A stretch of 64,000 nucleotides of DNA from Myotis daubentonii (GCF_963259705.1 NC_081841.1:28633244-28697243), one strand, 5' to 3'; counted from the first letter of the stretch, positions 34,494 to 46,546 are shown. Translations and numbers: made by a program. The notes: generated from the letters alone by a model not told the origin.

Positions 34494-35227
34494 TGACGGA
34501 AGCCGGTCCATCCTTGCTGCTTGACACAGTCGCTGCAGGAAAGAAACATCTGCACAGCATATGTTTCAAGGGACCTGGCGTATATAGCATACTGTTCTTA
34601 ATATGTTTGCTCCCCTTAACGCTGTGTGTTTTAACCAAGGTCACCTCTCCGAGAAAGGTTGTTTCCCCAGGTAGGAATTTTTCCCTGAAGTCAGGGAGGG
34701 GATGAAACTCCTTAACTAAGTGCCAGGCGGGTAGTTAATCACTTTAACTACAAACAATCATGCTTAAACTACATAATCTTTACTCCCTGGAATGGAGATA
34801 AGAAACGCCCTAACCTTTGTAATAGAGATTGACAGGATTAAAATGAACTGGTATAAATACAGTTGTAACAAAGACAGCAAGAGACAGAATTCAGAAGACA
34901 GCAAGACACAGAACTTAGAACAGAATCAAGAAGACAGAACCTACACAGAGCCTAGAGACAGAAGATGGACCCCAGCATCTGAACCTGACTACAGAAATTG
35001 GCAAGAGAACCTGACTAGAACCTGGTGACTGAACCTGACTGGAGTACCTGGACAGAACCTCTCTGGAGAGCCTAAGCAGAACCTCTCTGGAGATCGAAAC
35101 CAGAACTTGGCTAGAGATCCTGGCTAGGCTGCTGATCAACTGAACACTGTCTCCATGTCCTTCCTTCTTCGCCGACTCCGTCCACACCTTTGGGGACCCC
35201 TGGACGCGCTGGGGTTGGACTCCGGCA
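34494..35227 (+). mobile_element. Solo LTR, 734 bp, 6-bp target duplication
   Basis: The element begins TGACGGAAGCCGG and ends GGACTCCGGCA (TG...CA termini). It is flanked by GTGATA at 34488-34493 and 35228-35233. A 6-bp duplication fits beta-like/ERVK elements. A TATA-like box (TATAAATA at 34852-34859) sets the plus orientation. The downstream third is built from degenerate copies of 'gaacctgact' and 'agaacctctctggaga'. No internal retroviral sequence adjoins, so it is a recombination-derived solo LTR. The family is inferred only from the duplication length. Confidence 0.85.
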
Positions 35228-35329
35228 GTGATATGAAGCAATAAGAAACAAAATGGTTAAGAACAAGAAATGATTAAGCTTGAATGAGGTCTAAAATTTG
35301 AGCCAGCACTGTGAGTGCTCATAATTGAT

Positions 35330-36700
35330 GCCAAACAAATGTGAATGCACTTATTTATTCATTTAATATACTTATTAAGTACATACTGTGTGCCAGGGAC
35401 TTTTCTAGGCCTTAAAAATATAGCAGTAATCAAGACCTAAGTTTTACTGGGGATGAGAGTAAGCAAGCGAGAAAATATTAGACAAATCCAATGATAAAAA
35501 CAAAATAGATAAGATAGAGACCCATTGTGGGGTTTGGTGTAGAGGAGACTTTAAAAGTTGAAATTTGAACTGAGGATTGAATAGACTGGAAGTAAATGAA
35601 GAACTTTGCAGGAAGCATATACCAGGCATGTCATGAGCTGGGAGAAGTTCAGGAACAATTAAGACCAATGAGTCAGTAGCTCAGTTAGTGAGAAAAAGAT
35701 TGGGAGGAGATGTGGTCCAAGAGTTGGTCCGGGGTCAGATGTTACATCAAGGAAAGGAGCTTGGATTTTATCCTCACTGTTAAGGGAGACCATTAAGATG
35801 TTTTATGCAGAGTTAAGATAACATATGATGTATATTTTTTAAAAATTTACTCTGAAACTCTGGTTAGATAATGGATTTTAGGGATCAGAGAGGAAGCTAG
35901 GAGACAGAAAAAGGTAATGGTGACTTGGACATAGTAGTGGCAATGAAGAGAAGTGAACAGGATGGGATGTGCTTTTGAACAATCAATAGAATTTTATGAT
36001 GTGAAAAGAGGTTGAAGAAATGAGAAAATTGAGGATGGCTACTTTTTCTATCCTGAACAACTGGGTGTTAGTGACTTACACTGAGATGGAAAAGATAAAA
36101 AAGGAGTAAGTTTGAAGTTGGAAGAATTAACAATTGAATTTTGGTCAGGTTAACTTTGAGATTTAGATAACCAAGTCAAAATAGGGCCCTAGCTGGTTTG
36201 GCTCAGTGGATAGAGCATTGGCCTGCAGACTGAAGGGTCCCAGGTTTGATTCCAATCAAGGGCACATACCTCGGTTACAGACTCCTGGCCTTGGTCCAGG
36301 CATACCAGAGTTAACCAATCAATGTGTCTCTCTCATATCAGTGTTTCTCTCTGTCTCTCCCTCTCCCTCCCACTCTCTCTAAAAATCAATGGAAAAAATA
36401 TCCTTGGGTGAGGATTAAAAAAAAAAGTTGAATAGGAAGTCAGTTACATGAGTTTCAAGGTGAGAGGAGAGGTCTATATGAAACTGAGCGCTTGGTATAT
36501 AGTTGGCATTAAAAACTATGGAACTAGAGGTTACTTAAGGAAAGAGGGCAGGAAGAGAAGAGCCAGGGTCCCTGGAATGAATCCTAGGGCTCTGCATTAA
36601 TTAGGAGGAGAAAACTTAGCCAAGGAGGTGGAGGAAGAGTAAACAATGTGCATTGTAAGTCAGAGGGCTGGAGAAGTAATAAACCTAAATTGATCAGCTG
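35330..36700 (+). mobile_element. Long ancient L2-like repeat, split by a Ves SINE
   Basis: Starts with the L2-like end 'catactgtgtgccagggact', then 'ggaaaggagcttggatttta', 'cattaagatgttttatgcag', 'gacttggacatagtagtgg' and 'ctgagatggaaaagataaa'. After the SINE it continues with 'gagaggagaggtctatatga' and 'gaatgaatcctagggctctg'. It is the most complete copy of this repeat in the window. Confidence 0.5.
36186..36425 (+). mobile_element. Ves SINE
   Basis: Forward, full length: 'gccctagctggtttggctcag' head, 'gggtcccaggtttgattcca', CT-rich stretch, A tail. It is inserted in the L2-like repeat. Confidence 0.93.
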
Positions 36701-38185
36701 GACTGAAAGAGAGCCAATAAGCTAGATAGAGAGGGCAAGCAAAGAAACTGTATAGTAATCTGCCTGTCTTATCAAATCGCAGAATTATCACTGAAAATTA
36801 GGAGTTGAAAACATCTCCATCTACACATCACACTGCCTCCTTGGATTAATCCATTATACTTAATAGAAAACTCATGCCTCAGTACAAATAGTTTTGGGTG
36901 TCATGTAGACTCAGCCTTTAAAAAAATCCATTGTCATTATAATTCTCAAATTGCTTTTCTGCACCAGGAGCAGAAATGGGAAGTAACTGAGACTTCAAGC
37001 TCCAGTTTAAATGTGCAAGCACACCAGGCGTGCACATTTTAAAATAAAACAGATGAGCTATTTAAAATGTTTTATTGCAAAACTTAAAGATTGTCACCAT
37101 TACTATTTAAAAAAAACTTTAGAAAGCAATTTTTCTATTCTTTGTACCTTCAAGTCCTTGGCTCTGATGTTCTGCTCCTCTGACCTTCCTCTAATCATGA
37201 ATATCTATGCTACTTAATTATAATAAAAAAGCCTACATTGCACTCTAGATGGTAGATGCACATTTTTTCTTCTTTGGTCACCTGCCAGTTCTCAAAATTA
37301 TAGCAGTGGGAAGAAATGCAAATGAAGGCCGTGCTTGACAGCTAAACATAATGGAATGCACGGTCCACATTTGAAAAGTTACCTTAAAATAAAAGGTAGC
37401 ATATAAAAAAATCATTTCTTTAAGGTCACCTATGGCTTTGAATTACAGCTTTGAGGAATTTCCAATTTAGTCATCAGAGAGGAAGAAGCCAAAATAAAGA
37501 TTATATACTTTGCGAGAGGGAAGAGTTTTACTTCATCAGAGTTGGGTGATCTTATAACTTGGCAACACAAAACAAAATGAAAAAAACTAAATATTCACTT
37601 TATAGAGTATTGTGTATAGAAAACTGGTGACAAAAATTTCCTGTTACAATTTTACTAGCAGCTTATAAATTTTTTGGTCAATGTCCAAAGCAAGCTTACT
37701 TTATTGCATGTTAAAAAATTTAACATGTGGATCACAATAGGCTGGCAGTTAATGACATATATCTGAATAATTTTGAATAATTTTATTTATTTAGATGAAT
37801 ATTTTTTCAAATATGAGATTGAAAAGCAAATGGGTGGATACTAAATAGTTGTTTAGAAATTTTGAATCTATACCTTATATACATATATAGCATGCACACA
37901 CACACAAACACAGAGAATTATTTGATAATTATATATTCCAGCATATGTCAGAGTGGTCTTTCAATAAAAGCTCACACTTTAATTTTCCTCTTTTTTTGTG
38001 AGTTGGGGCTGACAGAGAGGATCTCTCAGACACCTTTTGGCATGTTGAACCCATTTCACAGACTACCAGAATGGCGTGTTCTGCTTAGCTGTGACCCACA
38101 GGCCACGGAGCTCTGAGAGACAGGGTCAGAGGCTTCTGTGGATGCTGTTTTCTATGCTTCGTGCTTTAGTATGTGGTGCAATAAA
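36701..38185. other. Intronic DNA, nothing recognised
   Basis: AT-rich unique-looking sequence with a short CA-rich run near 37896. The minor frames are not gene-like. Confidence 0.4.
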
Positions 38186-38189
38186 ATGA

Positions 38190-38330
38190 GCATAATATAT
38201 AGCAAAGTAAGGCCTGGGCTTTGGTTCCATTTTAGCCATTTTGTGAGGCCTTGGGTAAGTCATTTAATAAATTACGCATCTGTCTCTACACTCAGTTTAA
38301 GAATAACAAGCACTGATTGAGCATTTACCA
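38190..38330 (+). mobile_element. MIR SINE fragment
   Basis: Forward MIR traces: 'gaggccttgggtaagtcatt' and 'taataaattacgcatctgtc', followed by 'cactgattgagcatttacca'. Confidence 0.5.
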
Positions 38331-38339
38331 TATTCCAAG

Positions 38340-38994
38340 CATGTAAGACATAGGATTTTCTAATTGTATTCATAAATAGGTCATTTCAGTATAACGTGAT
38401 ATGATAAAGATATGTAGTTGCTACAGTAGCAGAGGCAAATTATATAAAGTCTCCTCTGTAAAAAGATAGACAGTGCTCTTCCTCCCTCCCTCAGAGGTAT
38501 ATAGTGAAAATGAAGTGACACTGGTGAAGGCACTTAATTTTTAAAAACACAACTCATTGCCTTGTTATTAGTGGTATTGTGTAGATTAGTAGAGACAGTG
38601 GTAGTAGTAAAAGTACTACCAAAAGTGAAATACGTTTAATTAAGGTCATTGTTAAACAAGATAGATGAATAGATCAAGGAAGGGAACAGAATAGAAACTC
38701 CAGAAATGTAAATGGCAGTATATAGTGAAGGTGACATCTCAAATGAGTGGGGAAAGTAGAGATCTTTTTTTTAGAAAATCAGGTTGATAATTTGATAGTC
38801 ATATGGAAAAAAGATAAATTCATTTAAAACCGATTCTAATATAATTTCCAAATGCGTCAGAGTTGTAGAGTTAAAAAAATAATATGAGCACCAAAAGAAA
38901 ATATGAATGAATTCCTTTATCATCTGGGAGTGAAGAAAAATTTTCAGCATGGTTCAAACTCTAGAAGCAATGATGGAGAAAATTGATAAATCCA
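38340..38994. other. Intronic DNA, nothing recognised
   Basis: AT-rich unique-looking sequence ahead of a short TA run. Confidence 0.4.
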
Positions 38995-38999
38995 ATATA

Positions 39000-39337
39000 T
39001 ATATATATACAGCCTAAGCAACCCTTACGACCGAATGACCAGAATGACTGGTCGACCAGTTGCTATGACATGCACTGACCACCAGAGGGCAGACACTCAA
39101 TGCAGGAGCTGCTCCCTGTTGTCAGTGTGCTCCCACAGCCAATCTCCCACGGCCAGCCAACCTCCCACGGTCCCTCCCCCCTGCCGGTTGGCCCCCCCAT
39201 AGGCCCAGATCAGGGGGGCTGGCTGCCTAACCTCTTGGGGTCCCTCCCTCCCCATTGGCCAGCCCCCCAATAGGCCTCCATCGCCACCCAGGCCAAGGGA
39301 CCCCACCAGTGCACAAATTTGTGCACCAGGCCTCTAG
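39000..39337 (+). mobile_element. HeliBat-type Helitron, decayed 5' end
   Basis: The 3' end is canonical (hairpin GTGCACAAATTTGTGCAC, then CAGGCCTCTAG, then T). The 5' end has lost its TCCTATATAATA to a TA run and starts near 'cctaagcaaccc'. It shares 'gcactgaccaccagagggc' with the other copies. Confidence 0.85.
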
Positions 39338-39429
39338 TTTAATTATAAACATTAATGCCCCTCAAAAACAAAGCAAATAAACCTAATAAGTTTTTCTATA
39401 GATGATAATAGAAGAAGCAAAGTTAAAAG

Positions 39430-40380
39430 ATTTATGACAAATGGAATATAATATTTGCAACTATTATAATACACAGGGGTTAACATCTTCAATATATACA
39501 AATTTTCTAAAAATTAAATGAAAAATTTCACAACCCCATAGGAAAAATGAACTAGATATATGAATAGGTAGTTTAGTGAGAAAAATTCAAATTACTCTAC
39601 AGCAATGAAAAGATGTTCAACTTTTCTCATAATAAGAGAGATGTCAACTATTTAATAAGGGAAAACTAAAAGAAGATAGAGATGGTATTTCAGTGAAATA
39701 CCATTTCCCACCCTCAAATTGGCAAAAATGAAAAGTGACAGTGTACTGTGTTGGAAAGACTATGGGGAAACAGGCATTCTCATACATTTTTTTGGTGAAA
39801 ACATACAGCATGGTATAACCACTTTAGAAGGAAATTTGGCAATATACAGCAAAGCCATCTATGGGTTTACTTTTTGATTTAGCAATCCTACTTGTAGGAA
39901 TCTATCCTAAAGACATATGGGGAAACATGCAAAGGGAGGTATAGTTCAAGTTATTCATTACAACCTACTTAGCAGCAAAAGTAGAGAAACAACCCAAATG
40001 TGTATCAATATAAGACTGGTAAAATAGGCAATGGTTTACCACACAATGGAATACTATGCAGCAATATAAAGGAATGGGGAATATTTTTATATATAGTTAT
40101 GAAACAACCCCTAGATTATATTAAATGAAAAATGCAGGCGAGAAAAAGTGGGAATAATGTGCAACTGCTTATATAAGAAGGAGGAAATACATATACATAG
40201 AGACAGACACACATATAACATTTTAGTATTTTCTTTCATTAAAAAAGGAATGATAATTCTTTAAAAATACATAAATTGACACCTAAAGGAATAGGAGAGA
40301 ATATAGGAATATATAGACCTTGTCTTGAACATAAATTTTACATAATTACAAACAAAATTAAAATAAAACCATCTAAAAGT
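39430..40380 (+). mobile_element. Old L1 ORF2 3' region
   Basis: Degraded but ordered L1 ORF2 text: 'aattggcaaaaatgaaaagt', 'gtataaccactttagaagga', 'gatttagcaatcctacttgt', 'aatggaatactatgcagcaa', then an old 3' UTR. It has many stops and is an ancient copy. Confidence 0.8.
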
Positions 40381-40988
40381 ATGAAGAAAAATGGAACAAA
40401 TGCACTTAATTGTATATAAAGTTAGTGATTTAATAAGATAGAAAGGAACTGTACCAAATGACTTTGAAGCATAATCATTTTAGTGAACATTCTTAGGGGT
40501 TATACCATAAAGAAATAAAACCTGCAAGAAAAATCTTGAAACTCTTTTCAAACAATCATGTTGCTGGTGGTAGTGTTAGTCTAAGACTACTGAATGTGTC
40601 TTTTGAGATAAAGCAAATGTGCGAATATATTGCTGTTATTGAGAACTGGGATTTGGGGCATGGGAAGAAGTAGAAAAAGTTCTAAGTTTGATAAAGTTAG
40701 GTAAAAATCCCATAGCACTGGTTTTGACTAGGGCATTAGTATAATCCAAATGGTTATTCTCTTAGAAAGAAAGGGAAAAAAGAACATTTGTTCTTTTTTT
40801 TCTAGCTTTGTGCACTGAAAGACCTAGAAACTGTGATAGACTAAGTAGCAATGAGAATCCCTATTGCCAAGACTGTAGTCTCTAGATTGCATTATATGGG
40901 AAGAGAAAACACAGGTTTTTTGTGTGTGAAAGAGTAGATTTAAAGTTCAGGGAAGGAAATGATGACTCTCCTCTCCAAAAGCCTGATC
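40381..40988. other. Intronic DNA, nothing recognised
   Basis: Unique-looking AT-rich sequence. Confidence 0.4.
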
Positions 40989-41112
40989 CTTCGCTCTCTC
41001 CCTCTCTCCCTCTCTCCCTCTCTCCCTCTCTCCCTCTCTCCCTCTCTCCTGCGTGTGACCCTTCAATCCACAGGCCAATGCTCTATCCGCTGAGCCAAAC
41101 CAATCTGCGCTC
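40989..41112 (-). mobile_element. (TCTCCC)n repeat and Ves SINE head fragment
   Basis: About ten TCTCCC units (40989-41047) run directly into the tRNA-like end of a reverse Ves SINE ('acccttcaatccacaggcca', 'ccgctgagccaaaccaatct'). The hexamer probably expanded from the CT-rich part of the SINE, replacing its body. Confidence 0.8.
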
Positions 41113-41196
41113 TTCTCCTCTCTTTTTTTTTAGGGAATAAGGCAGAGGGTTTTGAATCCGTATCAAAAGGAGGGAAAAACAACTCTACTTGGACAC

Positions 41197-41265
41197 AGAG
41201 CAGTCCAGGTCAGATCCCAGAGGCTTGAAATAGTGTACAAGTTCGGGAATTGTGATGTGTTCCAA
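41197..41265 (+). repeat. 69-bp direct repeat, copy 1
   Basis: Matches 42010-42078 at 63 of 69 positions with no gap. The core CCCAGAGGCTTGAAATAGTG continues identically through 'tacaagtt'. I do not recognise it as a known transposon. Confidence 0.85.
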
Positions 41266-42009
41266 GTATGGAAGTATTGGTTTTGGGTGAAGATCTGTAT
41301 TATTGGGATAGGGAAAAGTTCACTCTTACACCTTTTTTTTTCCTGGTAGATTCAACTAAGACGACTTGTTGAGATTAAAGCACTCACATTTGCCTCTTGT
41401 TGATCACTGAGAGAGAAAGAATTCTACAGGGCCCCTACAGTTAAATTGTGAAACCCCTACATGAGGAGAGAGAAAATGAGAATATGTCACTTTTTTCCAT
41501 GTCTCTAATATTCAGAAATATTCCCCTGAGAAAATTGGGGAGAAGAGACAAGGAGTAAGGTTATGTGTGCCTAGCCCCTGATAAGCCTTCTCAAACTCTG
41601 AAAGAGTAACAGGATAAGCCCCTGTGGACTAAAAGGCATCTCTGGTCAGCCTCGGTCTTGAAGAATGTCTTGGCTTAATAGTCCCTTTCCAGAGAGCAGG
41701 TTGCCTAACTTAGTGAAGAAGTTGCACCATGTGTTAAGTTTTCCATCCCATTTCTCTGACCTCATCCTCTTAGATTTCTTCTCTGCAAAGCCGATTTGAC
41801 AGTTGTATCTCAGACTCAGGCTCAAAAACCTCTCGGATGAGTTGTCACACCTGTATACTACTCTCACGTCACCCTAGCATAACCATGTGTACATGTTTAT
41901 CTAGATTAAAAGATGGTGAGAACATCAAGAGAGAATATTGGGAGAGCTATGGGTATATTGACTACTTATTATCTCATCCTAATCTCTAATTTATTATTGT
42001 AATTCTTCC

Positions 42010-42078
42010 AGAGCAGTCCAAATAAGACCCCAGAGGCTTGAAATAGTGTACAAGTTGGGGAATTATGATGTGTTCCAA
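42010..42078 (+). repeat. 69-bp direct repeat, copy 2
   Basis: Second copy, 745 bp past the end of the first and in the same orientation; six substitutions. The surrounding sequence does not match beyond these ends. Confidence 0.85.
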
Positions 42079-42279
42079 CCATAAAGTGAAAGAAAGGATG
42101 GAAGGAGATGAGGTTGGAGAAAGGGGTCCCAGGCTGTCCTCACATGGAAGTCATTACAAAGCCTCTCTTTCCCACACTCCATCTTCACTGTCTTTCTCCC
42201 TTTCACCAGGTTCATCTATTTGCTTTAAAATAACCCCTCAATTGAAAATTGAAAACAATTCAGGCCTTAGTCAGGATTT

Positions 42280-42545
42280 TCACCTTTATCCTGAGAACAA
42301 TAGGAAACCATTTGGCAGACTTAATTAAATGAGTGGTCAGAGCAGGTTTTCTTTTTAAGTTTATTCTCGTTGCTGCATTGAGAATGGTCTGAGAAGGAAT
42401 GGACAAGAAAGATTTGGACAGAGCAGTCAGGTGGTGATAGGTAAGAGAGATCATGGTGAACTGAAGTGGTGGGAGCAATAAGATAGAAGGAGTATTGGAC
42501 AGGTGTGGAAAGTATTTCTAAGGTAGAATTGATAGGTCTTGCTGA
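42280..42545 (+). mobile_element. Ancient L2-like repeat fragment
   Basis: Short forward piece of the same ancient repeat as at 35330: 'aggaaaccatttggcagact', 'tgcattgagaatggtctgag', 'gaattgataggtcttgctga'. Confidence 0.45.
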
Positions 42546-42827
42546 TGGGTTGAATGATCTTTCCCCCTCTCTGCATCCATCCCCTTGGGCATTTAACTTT
42601 GAAGTGTCCTCTGCCTCTGTCTCTGGACTTGACCATGTGCCTGGCTTTGGGTAATAGAATGAAGCAGAAGTGCAAGTATGGTGCTTCTAAGTCTACAATA
42701 TGAGAGGCCTTGCTCTTTCTTGTGTTTCTGTCATCTCCTTGAGGACATTCCTGAGGTAGCCTACTGGCATGGAACAGATACCTGGCAGAAACTTAAGTGC
42801 CCAGTCAGCCCAATTGAAACTCGTTTT
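42546..42827. other. Probable ancient repeat, family unknown
   Basis: Phrases such as 'gaccatgtgcctggctttgg' and 'tgaggacattcctgaggtag' resemble an old LTR-like mammalian repeat, but I cannot name it. Confidence 0.3.
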
Positions 42828-43040
42828 CAGTGGTTGACAAACTCATTAAGTCAACAGAGCCAAATATCAACAGTACAACGATTGAAATTTCTTTTGAGAG
42901 CCAAATTTTTCAAACTTAAACTATATAGGTAGGTACATTGTTATTAACTTAATTAGGGTACTACTAAGGCTTAGGAAGAGCCACACTCAAGGGGCCAAAG
43001 AGCCGCATGTGGCTCGCAAGCCGCAGTTTGCCAACCACTG
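42828..43040. mobile_element. Non-autonomous hAT element, 213 bp
   Basis: Terminal inverted repeats CAGTGGTTGACAAAC and GTTTGCCAACCACTG. The body includes 'gagccacactcaaggggcca' and 'ggtaggtacattgttattaa'. The copy at 63125-63311 is the same element in the opposite orientation. The flanking 8-bp duplication is not clear here. Confidence 0.85.
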
Positions 43041-43089
43041 TGGTATCTTACAAAAGGAAGCAAGGGAGCACTCAAAGACCACAGAGGCT

Positions 43090-43275
43090 TGCCTTGGCCA
43101 GTGTGGCTCAGTTCATGCATGGAGAGGTTGCAACTTACATTCCTATTCGGTGCACATGCCCGGGTTGTGGGCTTGATCCCAGTTGGGGGCTTGCAGGAGG
43201 CAGCTGATTGATGTTTTTCTCTCTGTCTTCCTCTCCCTCTCTCTCTCAAGTCAATAAAAATATATTTAAAAAAAC
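43090..43275 (+). mobile_element. Ves SINE
   Basis: Forward Ves ('ccttggccagtgtggctcag', 'gggttgtgggcttgatccca', CT run, 'aaaaatatatttaaaaaaac'). Confidence 0.88.
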
Positions 43276-44580
43276 ACACAAAGGTTTGTCTGAAGGACTC
43301 AGGCACCCACAAGAAGAGGACCTCACTGCCTAACTATGGAACAATTTGAGCATCAATAATTGTAGTAGATTGAAACACATTAAAATTTTTATGTTCATGA
43401 ATGAACAATAATCTATTTTTTAAAAAGGCAACTAATAGGTTACCTTTGGAACATTTTGAAGCTCAACTCTTGAACTTGAAAATCTAAAAATAGAGGGAAA
43501 GAAATAGATGTCTCTTTTTCTTATATAAACTGTATATCTGTATAAGTAAGTAGTTGTTGAAACATTATTTCAGGTAATAAAAGCAAAAGAAATATAAAAT
43601 ATCACCACTTTGCAACTCCCAGAGGGGTGGTTAATTTGGGCAAAAATCATCAATAGGTACTGGTCCTGAAAACACAGAGATAATCAGACATTCTGCATCT
43701 TGATTGGAGTTCATAACGCCATCTATGAAGGAATTTTGCCAAAAGAAATATCTGAATCTGATTAACTGTCTAGGTCTATCAGATAACTTATGGGAAATGA
43801 GGAGGAGAAAAACCTGTTGAATGTAATCAGCAAAATCTATAAGGGAAACACTGTATTAAATGTTCAGATTCTTAAACAATTTTTTTTGAAAAGACAAAGG
43901 CAAAGGTGTGGTTTGGTTGGTTGTACTAGTATGTAGTTTCATGCATTGGGGGATATATGTGGTTGAAGAGACGTGTCTACCATTTAGGCTATCTGAGCCT
44001 TATTTGCATTTGATTTGAATAAAGTCTAAAACAAAAAAAAACAATTTGAAAAATGGGAACAATTAAAGTCACTTTACAGTGACCAAGCATTTCATGTTAT
44101 TAATAAATGCTCAATTTAATAAATAAATATTATAAAATTTTTTATTGTGTGTGATAATGAGATTTTGATTATTTTTTAAAAGTAACATACATAATATGTA
44201 TGTTATATACACACATACACAAGTTAAATTCTATAATATTTAGTTTTTGCCTCAAAATTGCCAGGAGGAATTAGAAAAAAGTGAGTAAAGATAAGTTGGT
44301 AATTACTGAAGCTCAAAACTGAATAGATGGGACTCATAAATTATTTTTTTCTACTTTTGTTTATGTTTAAAACATTCCATTATTAAAACTATTTAACAAG
44401 GGAAAACTAAAAGAAGATAGAGTTATTGATATTGTTGCAGATTCCGTTGCTCCCAAGTGTAATATCTAGCGAAATCTACAAATTCCATTGAAAGAGAAGT
44501 TACAGGGAATCAAGGAGGAAGGAGATATGTCAAGAAAACCATAAAAACCAGAAAGTTAATATAAAATGTGATTTACTTAC
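43276..44580. other. Intronic DNA, nothing recognised
   Basis: AT-rich sequence next to an exon donor. It holds one copy (44387-44422) of a 36-bp segment also found at 39646-39681. Confidence 0.4.
44387..44422 (+). repeat. 36-bp segment shared with 39646-39681
   Basis: The two segments differ at one of 36 positions and share 'aagggaaaactaaaagaaga'. One copy lies in an old L1 where the L1 pattern appears to carry extra bases; the other lies in otherwise unrelated intron. Confidence 0.75.
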
Positions 44581-44750
44581 ATTTTTCTGGCTGATAAATC
44601 AGGTTACAATGCATCATATGAAGAGTTATCAGAGCCATAAGTGTAGACATAAAAGGAATAAGTAAAACCAGGACCCAAGCCCCTGAGTGCTGAATGTAAG
44701 ATATTCCCAGAAAGACAACAGTCACATTTAGGTTCATGATCCAATAAAAC
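44581..44750 (-). CDS. SLC15A5: SLC15A5 internal exon
   Basis: 170-nt exon, acceptor TCTGTGTACCTCAG|GTTTTATTGG, donor GAAAAAT|GTAAGT. Its first base completes a tryptophan codon with the exon at 63672-63894, reading SFCNW|FYWIMNLNV. This is the FNWFYW-x-x-N block that opens the POT/PTR2 signature region; the usual NxG is NLN here. Two helices follow (VTVVFLGISYIQHSGAWVLV and LLIPFMSTLMALITLHMM). It leaves in phase 1. The frame is intact. Confidence 0.9.
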
Positions 44751-45627
44751 CTGAGGTACACAGACAGACAAAAATAAAAACACCATTGAGTTACTTCAGA
44801 TAGCAACTGCTTATTTTAATGCTTTTATATAAATGTAAGCTATAAAATTGTGGCATGTTAGCTCAAGTACATTTTACAAATATTATTGGATTTCTAAATA
44901 AGTTTATAGTTATCAGCTGTCTTAGAGTTTCATTATCTTTGTTTCATTTCTATTTAGAAGATGTGTAGAAAGTATATTCTCTTTTATCTAATTAGAAGTT
45001 GACAGGTATTTTCTGTACAGGGCCTGACATGAGTAGATTAGGCTTTGTGGGTCAGATGGTCTTTGCAGCAGCTTCTCAACTGTGTTGTGGAGCTAAAGAA
45101 GCTATAGACACCTGCATACACCCAATGAACCTGTAAAGTTTCATGGTTAAAGAGTTGAATCTCTATTCCTGGGAAAACTCAGGAATCTTCAGGTTATGTG
45201 TGTATCCTGCATTAAATCAAAGAAATGCATGTCATTGAATAAAACTTTTAGTGTCTCCTCCTTGTAAATAGGATTTGTATATTTGGGGAAATCATCTCTA
45301 TCTCTCAACCTTTCCTTGGGTCTAAATCCTGCCCTTAGAATCTCATTGCAGAGGGGTCCTTAATATTAACTTAAAAAATTATTAAGGTAAAATTAAATAT
45401 AATAAAATTTACCCAGTTATATATATAGTTTTATGAGCTATTATAAACATTTTAGTTGTCCAAACACTAATATGCCTAAGTTTTAGAGCACTTACATATC
45501 ACTAAAATTTAAAGGACTTGCCTGATTAGACCCAGACCACTGAGATACCAAGATTATCTCACCTTTGATGACCTCAAAAGTAACTGAGTAGAGCTTAATT
45601 TCATTGCAAAATCCCTTCACTTTGCCA
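44751..45627. other. Intronic DNA with an old hAT fragment
   Basis: At about 45000-45130, 'attttctgtacagggcctga', 'ttaggctttgtgggtcagat' and 'ttctcaactgtgttgtgg' match an old mammalian hAT-type repeat. The rest is unrecognised AT-rich intron. Confidence 0.45.
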
Positions 45628-46088
45628 ACCTATATAATAAAAGCCTAATATGCTAAGTGTCTGGTCATCTGGTCATCTGTTCAACCAATCAAAGCGTACT
45701 ATGCTAATGATATGCTTAGGCTGCTAAACCACTCTCTATGACGTGCACTGACCACCAGGGCACAAACGCTCTGACTGGTAGGTTAGCTTACTGCTGGGAT
45801 CCAGCCAATTGGGACTGAGCGAGATGGGCCGGACATGCCCTAGAGCCCTCCGGTGGTCCCTCCCCACCAGGGGGAAGATGCAGTGAGCTGAGCAGTAAGA
45901 AGCAGGAAGCAGGCGGGCCGTAAGGAGAGAGGGATCCTGGACTGCTAGAGGGATGTCTGACTGCTGGCTTAGGTCTAATCCCTGGCAGGTGGACATCCCC
46001 CGAGGGGTCCCAGACTATGAGGGTGCATAGGCCAGGCTGAGGAATCCCCCTACCCCCAGGGCATGAATTTCATGCACTGGGCCTCTAA
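45628..46088 (+). mobile_element. HeliBat-type Helitron
   Basis: 5' end 'acctatataataaaagccta', 3' end hairpin ATGAATTTCAT, then GCACTGGGCCTCTAA and T; CTAA fits the Helitron CTRR rule. It is 461 bp and shares the 'gacgtgcactgaccaccagg' block. Confidence 0.9.
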
Positions 46089-46490
46089 TATAACATAAAA
46101 TAATCATTGGGTGTTATCTGGTCATTGTCATATTCTATTGGGTGGAGTCAGATTACAAGTTATTCCCTCATTCAGAGGGATGGGTCTGTCAAAAGTGTGA
46201 CCCATTGGGAGTCATCCTATGGAATTTCCTATAAATCTAATTGAAGGAGAGAGGAAATGAGGATGCCAAACTAGGTTGTTAATTAATTAAAGACCAGACT
46301 CCTTATCCTATCTCATTTCTCTAACTGGCTGAGGATGGAAGCTTGGCTCCCTGCTGTGCCCAGTTGGCACTACCCAGGAGAATGAATTGGAGCACTGCCA
46401 GTTTCTGCTGGACAGGGGATAGAAGACCAGTTCCTCTCGAAGCCTCACGAACACCCCCAGGCTGGGAATCAGAGTGCCCTGCTTCTGTTC
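46089..46490. other. Intronic DNA, possibly an old LTR, unassigned
   Basis: Sequence such as 'ccctgctgtgcccagttggc' has the look of a degraded repeat, but I cannot assign it. The 95-aa frame crossing it ends in the microsatellite and is not a gene. Confidence 0.3.

Positions 46491-46546
<56 letters not shown>

Larger units (their letters stand above)
41113..42279. other. Intronic DNA with a 69-bp direct duplication
   Basis: Mostly unrecognised sequence. It contains two direct copies of a 69-bp segment, listed separately. Confidence 0.5.
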
